DNA from: Ignavibacteria bacterium
GTDB lineage: Bacteria > Bacteroidota > Ignavibacteria > Kapaibacteriales > UBA4661
DNA: 64,000 nt
Assembly (NCBI GenBank): GCA_947459425.1
Contig: CANHDJ010000003.1
Location: forward strand, 62,001-126,000
Reading direction: 5' to 3'
The notes under the pieces are model-generated. The model was given only the letters and a program-made list of their open reading frames with translations. It was not told where the DNA came from and did no database searches. Made by a program: the position numbers and the translations under genes. Positions 43,989-52,700 of the stretch are shown in pieces. The stretch's first letter is position 1, and each line of letters begins with the position of its first letter.

Positions 43989-44023
43989 TTTGCCAATGAT
44001 ATTCAAGCGAATGATTTGGCAAA
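43989..44023. promoter_or_regulatory. Palindromic hairpin 50 bp upstream of the DUF2723 gene
   Basis: TTTGCCAA (43989-43996) pairs with TTGGCAAA (44016-44023), and inside it ATTC / GAAT form a second stem around AAGC. It lies in the divergent 267-bp gap between the DUF2723 gene and the secreted-protein gene at 44205, so it may be an operator or cruciform. Confidence 0.4.
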
Positions 44024-44204
44024 GCCTTAAAATTAGCTGTTTTTCGGAGATTGTCGAAGAAAAAATCGTTAAAGGGTGTTAAAAAAGGTGGTTATGATGT
44101 GAAAAAGCATCAAGAGAATGTTTGCTTGCCGCTTGAAATGTTGCATAAAGGATGTATATTGTGAGCCTAATTATCCAATTCCGCTACTTTTTCTGACACG
44201 CGCT

Positions 44205-44708
44205 ATGCGAAGCCTTTATGCGCTTGCTTGCTGGATTTGCCTCGTGGCATCAGTTTCTGCCTTTGCCCAAATGTCTTCCCCGCAAACCGCAATTCCCCAA
44301 TACACCGTCAAAGAGCCAGCGTCGGATGCAGCAACGGGGCAGTTTCGCTTTGTACCGTTTATTATTCAGGATGAAGATAAATTCCAAAGTTATGTCCAAA
44401 ATGATGCGCTTTCTGTTTGGGTGAACGTGCCGTCGCTTCAGAAAAATGGCGATACACTAACGGCAATCGTGAAGCGTGTCATGCGCTACGACCTTGCCCA
44501 TTCCTTGAACAAAGAGTTAGTGTATGTAGATGTGATGCGGTTCGACACGCGCAATGACACCTTTGCTCGCATTGCGTCGCTGGACAAAAAAACGGGCGCA
44601 CTTGCCCTCAACCAAAAGCCGGAGTGGGAAAAAACAGCGCTTGACCTTGATATGACAGCGCTTTATCATTTTATTGGCTATTTGCATACCGAAAAATTGA
44701 AAAAGTAA
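44205..44708 (+). CDS. Hypothetical secreted protein
   Basis: 167 residues from the ATG at 44205, with signal peptide MRSLYALACWICLVASVSAF cleaved near FAQ. The mature domain is ~145 residues of mixed structure with no known motif; it lacks a lipobox, so it is periplasmic or secreted. The amino-acid permease gene starts 10 bp after it, suggesting co-transcription. Function unknown. Confidence 0.65.
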   Translation: MRSLYALACWICLVASVSAFAQMSSPQTAIPQYTVKEPASDAATGQFRFVPFIIQDEDKFQSYVQNDALSVWVNVPSLQKNGDTLTAIVKRVMRYDLAHSLNKELVYVDVMRFDTRNDTFARIASLDKKTGALALNQKPEWEKTALDLDMTALYHFIGYLHTEKLKK

Positions 44709-44718
44709 GGACAACTCC

Positions 44719-46188
44719 ATGAAGCAAAACGATACCACTTCCATCCCACCAGAACACTCTTTCCGCCGCGAACTCGGCGTACTTTCTTCCACGATGATTG
44801 TTGTCGGCTCTATGGTCGGCTCGGGGATTTTTATTGTCAGTGCCGATATTGCGCGGACGGTCGGTTCGCCAATGCTGCTCATGGCGGTCTGGATTGCAAC
44901 AGGTCTGCTGACGCTGATTGCAGCCCTGAGCTATGGTGAACTTGCAGGAATGATGCCGGAGGCGGGCGGGCAGTACGTCTATCTCCGCGAGGCTTATAGC
45001 CCACTTGTGGGTTTTCTTTATGGCTGGACGCTCTTCCTTGTTATTCAAACAGGTATGATTGCTGCTGTTGCCGTTGCTTTTGCGAAATTTACAGCGGTGA
45101 TGTTTCCTTCGCTCGGCACTGGCAATATTCTACTTTCACTCGGTGCGTTCAAGATTTCGGCGGCACAGGTGTTTGCGATTGGCAGTATCATTTTTTTGAC
45201 GCTGCTGAACTCGCGGGGCGTAAAAGGCGGTACGGTCGTGCAGAACGTCTTTACAGTGGCGAAAATACTGGGCATTGCGGGATTGATTTTTGCGGGACTG
45301 ACGCTCGGCGTGAATGATGAAGCGCTTGTTAGCAATTTGGCAAATCTTTGGAAACATTCCTGGACGCACGTGGAAAACGGCTCCGTCAGCCTCCAACCGC
45401 TCTCCGGGACGTGGCTCTTAGCGGCTTTTGGTGTGGCAATGGTCGGTTCGATTTTTTCGAGCGATGCCTGGAATACTATCACGTTTGCCGCCGCAGAGGT
45501 TGTTAATCCAAAACGCACCATTCCTCTGAGTTTATTTTTGGGAACGTGCTTGGTAACGATTATTTATCTTCTGGCAAATCTCGCCTACCTTGTCGCACTG
45601 CCGCTTGTCGGCGATCCGAATGGGCAAACCGTCATTCAGCGCGGCATACAATTTGCCACCGAAGACCGCGTTGGAACTGCCGTTGCATCGGTGGTTTGGG
45701 GATCGGGCGCGGCGGTGGTGATGGCGATTTTGATTATGATTTCTACCTTTGGTTGTAATAATGGGCTGATTCTCTCTGGCGCACGGGTATTTTACGCCAT
45801 GAGCAAAGACGGACTGTTTTTCAAACGTGCTGGGACATTGAATAAAAACGGCGTTCCGGGCTATGCGCTTGTTATTCAGGCGGTGTGGGCGAGTTTTCTG
45901 TGCTTGTCGGGAAGTTATGGCGATTTACTGGATTACGTCGTTTTCGCTATTTTGATTTTTTACATTTTGACCATTAGCGGAATTTTTGTCCTTCGTGCAA
46001 AGCGCCCGCTTGTAGAGCGCCCGTACAAGGCATTTGGCTATCCGATATTGCCTGCACTCTACATTCTTGCGGCATTGGCAATTTGCGTCAACCTACTCAT
46101 TTTTAAGCCGAAATTTACCTATCCCGGTTTGTTTATCGTTCTGTCGGGAATACCGGTGTACTTTTTTTGGAAACGAAAAATCTCCTAA
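44719..46188 (+). CDS. APC-family amino-acid permease
   Basis: A 489-residue, 12-TM transporter. The first helix has VVGSMVGSGIFIV, the broken-helix motif (GSGIF) that binds the amino-acid backbone in APC proteins. The PEAGGQYVYLREAY stretch and the C-terminal FRAKRP-like FVLRAKRPLVERPYKAFGYP are family typical and resemble L-type transporters. It exchanges or imports amino acids across the inner membrane. It is followed 6 bp later by a thioesterase gene. Confidence 0.9.
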   Translation: MKQNDTTSIPPEHSFRRELGVLSSTMIVVGSMVGSGIFIVSADIARTVGSPMLLMAVWIATGLLTLIAALSYGELAGMMPEAGGQYVYLREAYSPLVGFLYGWTLFLVIQTGMIAAVAVAFAKFTAVMFPSLGTGNILLSLGAFKISAAQVFAIGSIIFLTLLNSRGVKGGTVVQNVFTVAKILGIAGLIFAGLTLGVNDEALVSNLANLWKHSWTHVENGSVSLQPLSGTWLLAAFGVAMVGSIFSSDAWNTITFAAAEVVNPKRTIPLSLFLGTCLVTIIYLLANLAYLVALPLVGDPNGQTVIQRGIQFATEDRVGTAVASVVWGSGAAVVMAILIMISTFGCNNGLILSGARVFYAMSKDGLFFKRAGTLNKNGVPGYALVIQAVWASFLCLSGSYGDLLDYVVFAILIFYILTISGIFVLRAKRPLVERPYKAFGYPILPALYILAALAICVNLLIFKPKFTYPGLFIVLSGIPVYFFWKRKIS

Positions 46189-46194
46189 CTGAAT

Positions 46195-46650
46195 ATGCGC
46201 CAAGAACCCTACAACCGTCAGCAATTCAAACACTGGACGACACTTGAGGTGCGTTGGAGCGAGATTGACGGCTATGGTCATCTCAACAACATCGCCTATT
46301 TTAGCTACTTCGAGGCTGGGCGTACACGATATATCCTTGATACCTTCGGCAATGAAGCGCTCGACGGCAAGCATCCTCTGCACGTCATGGTGAACTGCAC
46401 GATGAATTTCCGTAGCGAGGTGCATTTTCCGGCACAGGTGGATATTGGCATAGCAATAAGCGCCGTTGGAACAACGTCCTACACAATGTCGTGCGGAATG
46501 TTTTTGGCACAAACCGATGCCCTTGTTGCTGATGGAACGGGAGTATTGGTACTTATTGATCCCGCTTTTAAGCGACCAATGGCTGTGCCAGAAGAAATTA
46601 TTCACCGATTTGAAGAACGCGAAGGACGCACCTTCGCACGACCGAAATAA
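46195..46650 (+). CDS. Hotdog-fold acyl-CoA thioesterase (4HBT/YbgC-like)
   Basis: A 151-residue hotdog protein. The catalytic region LEVRWSEIDGYGHLNNIAYFSYFE has the Asp and His/Asn pattern of the 4-hydroxybenzoyl-CoA thioesterase group (EVRxxDxDxxGHxNNxxY). It hydrolyses an acyl-CoA or acyl-ACP thioester in the cytoplasm; the acyl group is not known. It overlaps no gene but is only 6 bp from its neighbours on either side, so it is likely part of a four-gene transcript from 44719. Confidence 0.87.
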   Translation: MRQEPYNRQQFKHWTTLEVRWSEIDGYGHLNNIAYFSYFEAGRTRYILDTFGNEALDGKHPLHVMVNCTMNFRSEVHFPAQVDIGIAISAVGTTSYTMSCGMFLAQTDALVADGTGVLVLIDPAFKRPMAVPEEIIHRFEEREGRTFARPK

Positions 46651-46656
46651 TGCCCA

Positions 46657-47355
46657 ATGCCGCATTTATCCTTCATCATTCCCGCCTACAATGAAGCCTC
46701 GCGCATTGCTCCATCGTTGGAGAAAGCACGAGATTACTTCGCGGCACAGAGCTACACGACAGAAATTATTGTTGTTAATGATGGTTCAAGCGACGACACA
46801 AGTAGCTTAGTTACTGGTCTGGCAGGTGTTCGCCTTATTGAACAGCCGCGCAATATGGGCAAAGGCGCTGCCGTCCGGCGTGGGATGCTGGAAGCGACTG
46901 GCGACTATCGTATTTTTTCGGACGCTGATTTTTCTACGCCTGTCCACGAGACCGCACGGGTACTAGCGCGGCTGGAAGGCGGCGTTGATATTTGCATTGG
47001 CAGTCGAGGTGTCGATACTTCGCTTGTTAAAAAGCACCAGCCTTGGTACCGTGAGAAATTGGGCAAGATGGTGAATATTGTTGTTCAGGCAGCATTTATT
47101 CCGGGCATAACCGACACACAATGCGGTTTCAAAGGATTTCGAGCGGACGCGGCAGAGGCGGTCTTTTCACGGGCGCAACTCAATGGCTGGATGTTCGATT
47201 TGGAGGCGCTCTACGTCGCATCAAAGCTGGGGTTGCGGATTGAAGAAATCCCCGTCGAATGGTATAACGATGAGCGCTCCACCGTGAGTTTCCGCCATTC
47301 GTGGCAGATTCTGAGCGAAATTTTTTCTATTAAACGCCTTCATCGAATGTTGTAA
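46657..47355 (+). CDS. GT2 glycosyltransferase, dolichyl-phosphate glucosyltransferase-like
   Basis: A 232-residue GT-A transferase beginning LSFIIPAYNEASRIAPSLEKA, with VVNDGSSDDT for nucleotide binding, the metal-binding FSDADFSTPVHE, and GITDTQCGFKGFRADAAEAV in the acceptor half. These are features of Alg5/DPG-synthase-like enzymes, which make polyprenyl-phosphate-linked sugars. There are no membrane helices. It is followed 6 bp later by the DUF2064 gene, a pairing seen elsewhere. Confidence 0.87.
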   Translation: MPHLSFIIPAYNEASRIAPSLEKARDYFAAQSYTTEIIVVNDGSSDDTSSLVTGLAGVRLIEQPRNMGKGAAVRRGMLEATGDYRIFSDADFSTPVHETARVLARLEGGVDICIGSRGVDTSLVKKHQPWYREKLGKMVNIVVQAAFIPGITDTQCGFKGFRADAAEAVFSRAQLNGWMFDLEALYVASKLGLRIEEIPVEWYNDERSTVSFRHSWQILSEIFSIKRLHRML

Positions 47356-47361
47356 TTTCTT

Positions 47362-48069
47362 ATGCCCTGCTCATACCTCATTTTTGCCCGCAATCCCGCT
47401 CTAGGGCGCGTCAAAACACGTCTTGCCGCGACGCTTGGGAATGAAAAAACACTCGCGCTTTATGAGGCGATGCTGGAAGATACCGTAGAGAATGTGCTGA
47501 TGCGGCTTCGCGCTCCTTCAACCCAAATTTCTGCTGTCTATATTTTTGCCTATCCGCTGGAGGAGTCAACAGCACTGGCTTTGTGGCTCGCGGAGCGCAA
47601 GCTCACGCATGAGAGGCTGCACGTTCTCCCTCAAGAAGGCACAACACTTGGCGAACAGATGCTTCGTGCCTTTCGGTATGCCGAAGCGCGTGGCGCATTG
47701 CCGTCAATCATTATGGGTGCAGACAGCCCCACGCTTCCGCAAGCTATTTTTGCCGAAGCCGAAGACGCAATACTCGCCGGACAAGCAACTATCGGACGTA
47801 CAGACGACGGGGGATTTTATATGATGGGCTTAGGCGAGGTGCGTGATTTGTTCTTTTTTGGCGACGATTATAGCAATGCGACGGTCTATGAGCGTAGTGT
47901 TGAAGCGTTGCGCGGACACTTTTCGCTCGTTCACGAATTGCCGACGTGGATGGATATTGACGACAGCGCCTCTTTACGTGCGCTTTTGGATTATCATGCA
48001 AAGGATTTGCCCCAAATTGCCTTCAAAACGCTTCTGCAAACAGAAGGCGCTTCAGGATTTACTCGCTGA
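47362..48069 (+). CDS. TIGR04282/DUF2064-family glycosyltransferase-like protein
   Basis: A 235-residue protein with the nucleotidyl/glycosyltransferase-like start LIFARNPALGRVKTRLAA and, mid-protein, IIMGADSPTLP and IGRTDDGGFYMMGL, the hallmarks of DUF2064 (TIGR04282). Family members are annotated as arsenosugar-biosynthesis glycosyltransferases on genomic grounds. Neighbouring a polyprenyl-phosphate sugar transferase suggests a joint role in sugar metabolism; no arsenic genes are nearby. Its 3' end overlaps the convergent exonuclease gene by 11 bp. Confidence 0.85.
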   Translation: MPCSYLIFARNPALGRVKTRLAATLGNEKTLALYEAMLEDTVENVLMRLRAPSTQISAVYIFAYPLEESTALALWLAERKLTHERLHVLPQEGTTLGEQMLRAFRYAEARGALPSIIMGADSPTLPQAIFAEAEDAILAGQATIGRTDDGGFYMMGLGEVRDLFFFGDDYSNATVYERSVEALRGHFSLVHELPTWMDIDDSASLRALLDYHAKDLPQIAFKTLLQTEGASGFTR

Positions 48070-48820
48070 AATCCAAGTATTCACGCCAATAGCGGTAGAG
48101 TTCCCATGTTGCGTGGACATCCCGCATACAATATTCCGCAATCTCCTTTGTGCGCCCTTCCGCATAAAATTCCGCCACATTCCCGCCGTGAACGCCTTCC
48201 GCTTTGGGCGAGGTAATTCCAAACGAGCGGGCGTAGAAATCAAAATTATACTTCCGTGCCGCACCGCTCATATTTGCGCCATAGCTATTGAAGGTGAGTT
48301 CTTTGAGCAGATCTATATGCTTCTGCACTTTGTCCCAGCTTTTATTCATATCCACAATTTTCTTCGATGGGCGCACACGACAAGCCGCAGAGCGGAGCAT
48401 AAGAAAAGGCGCATCAAATTCTTTTCCGTTGAAACTGACCAAACACGCATTATCAAAATATTCTGCCAACATCTTCCAAAATGCCGATAACATCGTGCTT
48501 TCATCGGATGCCGAGCCAACAATTCCGCCCGCAAGCTCTATCCGTTTTTTCCTCCCCGGTTCCAGCGACTCATCCAGTATCAGTGCGCCCTGTCGGACGC
48601 ATCTCGCTTCCGCACCGTCCGGCTGCCATTCCATGACGACAATGCCAATACAGACAACTTTTGCCGTCAGTGCTGCCAGCGAAAATTCACGTATTTTTTT
48701 TGCTCGATCTTCGTCGGTTTGTGCGCCACGAAGCAAGTATTCTTGCTGCGCATCGTCGAAATGGTCAATGGGAAAACCAACGGTCTCAATGTCGAAAACA
48801 AAATAATAGGGAAACTTCAT
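48059..48820 (-). CDS. DEDD-family 3'-5' exonuclease (DNA polymerase B-like)
   Basis: 253 residues from the ATG at 48820 (MKFPYYFVFDIETVG). The exonuclease motifs are intact: ExoI FDIETVG, ExoII SFNGKEFDAPFL, and ExoIII AEYCMRDVHA with Tyr-x3-Asp, the DEDDy type. This matches the predicted 3'-5' exonucleases related to the proofreading domain of PolB, found as stand-alone proteins in Bacteroidota. It likely trims DNA or RNA 3' ends; the partner polymerase or pathway is unknown. Confidence 0.85.
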   Translation of the reverse strand: MKFPYYFVFDIETVGFPIDHFDDAQQEYLLRGAQTDEDRAKKIREFSLAALTAKVVCIGIVVMEWQPDGAEARCVRQGALILDESLEPGRKKRIELAGGIVGSASDESTMLSAFWKMLAEYFDNACLVSFNGKEFDAPFLMLRSAACRVRPSKKIVDMNKSWDKVQKHIDLLKELTFNSYGANMSGAARKYNFDFYARSFGITSPKAEGVHGGNVAEFYAEGRTKEIAEYCMRDVHATWELYRYWREYLDFSE

Positions 48821-49069
48821 TGCGTAGTTCCTCAATGTAATGTGGTCAAAAAAACGGCGCGAAATTTAGCTGTAACCATACAGCAATATACGGCTTTCGC
48901 GGGCTTTTGGGCAAGAAAATCACGTTGGACACTATGACTTTTTGGCATAGAAACTCGTGACGTTTTGGACTGTAACGCCGTCGCTATCATGCTGTTTTTA
49001 ATAGTGTAAGGAATCGCGAACCTTCGATATTTTTTCAACTTTATTCAATCTTCTTTTTGGAGCCTTATC

Positions 49070-49717
49070 ATGAAAACGATCTTCATTTTCCTCGCTGTTT
49101 GTGCGTTAGGTCTATCCTTTAGCAACACGGAATCCTTGGCGCAACAACGCCCTCAACGTCCGTCCACAACAGGAACGGTGCGTCCTTCGACAAACGGAAC
49201 GGTGCGTCCTTCGACAAACGGGACAGTGCGTCCTTCGACCACTGGAACGCTGCGCCCGTCCACGACTGGAACAGTGCGTCCTTCGACAAACGGAACAGTG
49301 CGCCCTTCGACAAACGGGACAGTGCGCCCTTCGACAAACGGGACAGTGCGCCCTTCGACCACTGGAACGATACGTCCATCCACGACCGGAACGGTGCGAC
49401 CAGATACGACACGCCGAGAACCCCGCGATACGACACGCCCACAACCCCGTGACACCGTATCAGCACTGGTCGTGAGGGTATTTCCAAACCCGGCATCTGT
49501 TCGACTCGCCGTCGGTTATAATAATCTGCCGCCAACGACGGAAAGAGTGATAGTACGAATCTTGAATATAATGGGTGAGGAGGTTGCTCAACAAACGGTC
49601 GGAGCAAATGAGAACGAGGTCATCTTTGATGTGTCGCGTCTGCGAGAAGGGCAGTATGCTGTCGTTGTTCATGCTGGTCGTGCGGTGGGCAGAGCAGTTG
49701 TGATTATTCGGCATTAA
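49070..49717 (+). CDS. Small T9SS cargo protein with eight-residue tandem repeats
   Basis: A 215-residue protein with signal peptide MKTIFIFLAVCALGLSFSNT (cleavage near SLAQ). Ten eight-residue repeats of the form RPST(T/N)GT(V/L/I) span residues 30-109, then a Pro/Asp/Arg-rich linker, and finally an ~80-residue type A T9SS sorting domain (VRVFPNPASVRLAVGY ... LREGQYAVVVHAGRAVG). The cargo part is only the repeat stalk, so this may be a surface adhesin-like or spacer protein. The Thr/Ser/Pro-rich repeats are plausible sites for O-glycosylation. A terminator follows. Confidence 0.82.
   Translation: MKTIFIFLAVCALGLSFSNTESLAQQRPQRPSTTGTVRPSTNGTVRPSTNGTVRPSTTGTLRPSTTGTVRPSTNGTVRPSTNGTVRPSTNGTVRPSTTGTIRPSTTGTVRPDTTRREPRDTTRPQPRDTVSALVVRVFPNPASVRLAVGYNNLPPTTERVIVRILNIMGEEVAQQTVGANENEVIFDVSRLREGQYAVVVHAGRAVGRAVVIIRH
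49157..49396 (+). repeat. Ten 24-bp in-frame tandem repeats
   Basis: A minisatellite of ten 24-bp units, each coding RPST(T/N)GT(V/L/I), with few base changes between units (for example CGTCCTTCGACAAACGGAAC). Repeat number can change by slippage or recombination without breaking the frame. Confidence 0.92.
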
Positions 49718-49735
49718 AAGCGCATTCGCCGCTAC

Positions 49736-49768
49736 AAAAAACCATCTTCCTTGCGGGAGATGGTTTTT
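49736..49768. terminator. Bidirectional terminator between the two T9SS cargo genes
   Basis: AAAAAACCATCT pairs with AGATGGTTTTTT around a 9-nt centre; both sides carry the A/T runs needed for termination in either direction. Stop codons lie 19 bp to each side. Confidence 0.85.
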
Positions 49769-49786
49769 TTGTAGTGGTTTTCGTTT

Positions 49787-52700
49787 CTACCGCACAATTT
49801 GGACTTGCCGCGTGTCGCTCTCAAGCGTAGTTGTAAGGCGAATATGATACGAGCCGCTTGCCAGCCAGCCGATTTTTGCCCGCACTGTATGTTTCCCAGC
49901 ACTTTCCACCGCATTGACGATTGGCAAGACCACATTCCCACGCGCATCCATGAGCGTAAGCGTCACCAAGCCCGCTTCGCCCATTGTGTAAGCAATTTCG
50001 ATTTCCTCTTTTGCTGGATTTGGCGCAATGGCGGTCAGTTGCGTTGGCGTTGCCGTTGGGGAAATGAGACGCTTGCCACCTGCCCGCGAGACGTTTGCTT
50101 TGAACGTGCCGTCTTGAACCTCGTCCAAAATCACGCTCCCTGCTCCCCACTGCACATCTTCGATAGAAAGCGACGTACTGTCGGTATTCCCCGCCACAAC
50201 CACGCACTGAAGCTGCGCCACAACACTATTCCGCCCGCTCCATGTCGTTGAGGGAACCACAAACCGCGCTATGCGACTTGTGTCTAAGCGCCGCACACGG
50301 GCAAAACGCTCATTTGGACTCAGTGCCAACACATTTTTATCAACACTAACTGTCGCTTGAATAAACGGCAGTGCCGCACGGAACACACTGTCCAGCGTAA
50401 TTGATCCTGTCGGAACAACAAAAAGTTCCAGCGTTACCGCGCTGCCGGGTGGCAAATTATTCTGCTGCGGGCGAATAGCGAGTTTTACGGCAACGTCATT
50501 CGGTGTGCGATTGCGAGAAAATGCCTCCAAGGGCGCATCAATCCTTTCGAGGTTCGTTTGCACACGGAGCGTATCGCGCAATCTGACGTTTGCCACTTCA
50601 GAGCGGCAGCCAATCGGAATCACGAGCGTATCACCAATGTCCATGCTGGAGCGCTGCGTACCGCTAAAGCGCAGTTCAAAGCCCGCCATGCGCCGCAAAA
50701 GCCCAATATTTGTTATCTCAAGCGCAGTGCCACTCACATTGATAAGCAACGCCGAGGCAATGCGCGTTGCCCTGACGGCAATCGTATCGAAGCGCGGCGC
50801 AACGATCTTCAGCGCACCACCACTGCCGCTCAAACGGTCTTGAAGCGATTGCGTTTGCAAAGCGCCCTGTTGCCCGCTTGTATCCACAGCCCGAAACCGC
50901 ACCGTGATGCCGGATTGTACTGGCGGCAATGCCAACGGGATAAAACGCACCATAAGCGTCGTATCGCGCCCCACCGCAAGCGTTAAAGCGCCTTGCAGAG
51001 GAATAGCGAACACGCCGTTTTCCGGCGTAATACTTTCGACGCGGAGCGCTGTGGTACTGAGATTGCGAAGCGTCAGCCGACGGAAAGCCGTGTCTGCACG
51101 CGGCACTCTGCCAAAATCCAAGCGGTCGGCAGCAATGAGCGCATCACCGGAAGCCGTTGTAAATTCGCTACTTGCCGCCGCACCCAATCCCCGTGCATTC
51201 TCGGCGCGGACACGCCAAAAGATGCGGGCGGAAGCAGCAAGCGGGAATCCCAATCTGCCTTGCGATGAGAACTCCACACGCCCGCTTGTCAGGATGGATG
51301 CGCTTTGCGAGACGATTGCACTCGCCAATATCGTCCGGAAGTCTGCCGTACCCGACACTTCCAGCCTGTACTGACGCGATCCCGACACACTTGTCCAGAC
51401 AAACGTCGGCACGCGCGAAACGTTATCTGCCGCCAGTGCGGGCGCAATGAGGCGGATGCTGTCTTGCGGAGGAAATGCCGGAAACGCTGTCGTTACGCGC
51501 AATGCTGCCGATGTGAAGACAACATCCGGCAAAAGCGTATTCGAGACGACGCAGAAATACGAGCCACTATCACTCGCCGTAACCGACGGGATAAGCAATG
51601 ATGCCGTCCCAGAGGTTGCTTGAATAAGAACGCCGTCCCGCCACCACGCATAACGATTGTTCGCGCCGCGAGCATTGATGCGAAGTTGGAGTGGTGCGTC
51701 CAGCGTAACCGTCGTATCGGTACGCTCAGAGAGGCGCAGCGTCACACTTTGCGGAGCATAGCCAAACTTCGGCGTACTTGGAAGAGATTGCGGCGCTCCG
51801 GCTGTGGGGCGCATATTTACTTGGCTTTCGAGTGTGGCAAAATCCAAACGGTTGTCCGCCAAGCGCAGCGTATCCAAACGGGGAATCGGCAACAGCGACG
51901 GCGCGTCGGTGAATTGATTGCGCGATACATCCAGCGTTTTGAGCTTGACGAGTTCGGCTAGAGTGCTTGGAATCACGCCTTGAAGCGCATTGCCGTCCAA
52001 ACGCAGTTCGTTGAGTTCGCGGAGTGTGCCGATGGATGCAGGAATCGCCCCACTGAGCGCATTCTGTCCCACGTCGAGGCGCGTCAGCGCACGAACCGCA
52101 TTCGTCACTGCTTTTTTGCCGGAATTATCTTTTCCGGAATCGTCTTTCCCAAGGTCGGGCAGAGCGCCCGTGAAGCGGTTGTCGCGCAGATTCAGCGTTT
52201 GCAATGCCGTAAGCAAGCTAAGTTCGGCAGGAAGGGTGTCGGAAAGCTGATTGCGGCTGAGGTTGAGGCTGGTCAACAGCGTCAGACGTGCGGCTCGTGC
52301 GCTGACGCGCCCCCGAAGGCGATTTCCGCGCAAATTCAGCGTTTCCAAGCCCGTCAAATCCCACACCTGCTCCAACGTGTCCGCCAAAACGTTATCCGAC
52401 AGATTCAGTTCGCGCAGCCGCTTGAGTGCTGCAAGATTGGGCGGCAGCGTCCCCGAAAACCGATTCGCCGCAAGCCGCAGTATTTCAAGGTTGGTGGCTT
52501 GCCCAAGCGTGCGCGGCAATGCGCCCGCGATATGATTGCTGTCCAAATCCAGTACGCGCAACGAACTGAGATTTGCCATCACAAAGTCAGGAACAGAGCC
52601 AGTAACATTATTGCGGGGCATTCGGATTTCCACAACGCGGTCGCCCAAAACCTTCACGCCAAAACGCAACGCCGCCGGAACATTCGGATTCGTCCAATTC

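Noticed and set aside
49157-49396. Regular 24-bp repeats as a possible CRISPR array
   Set aside because: The units abut with no spacers and are read in frame as RPST(T/N)GT(V/L/I).
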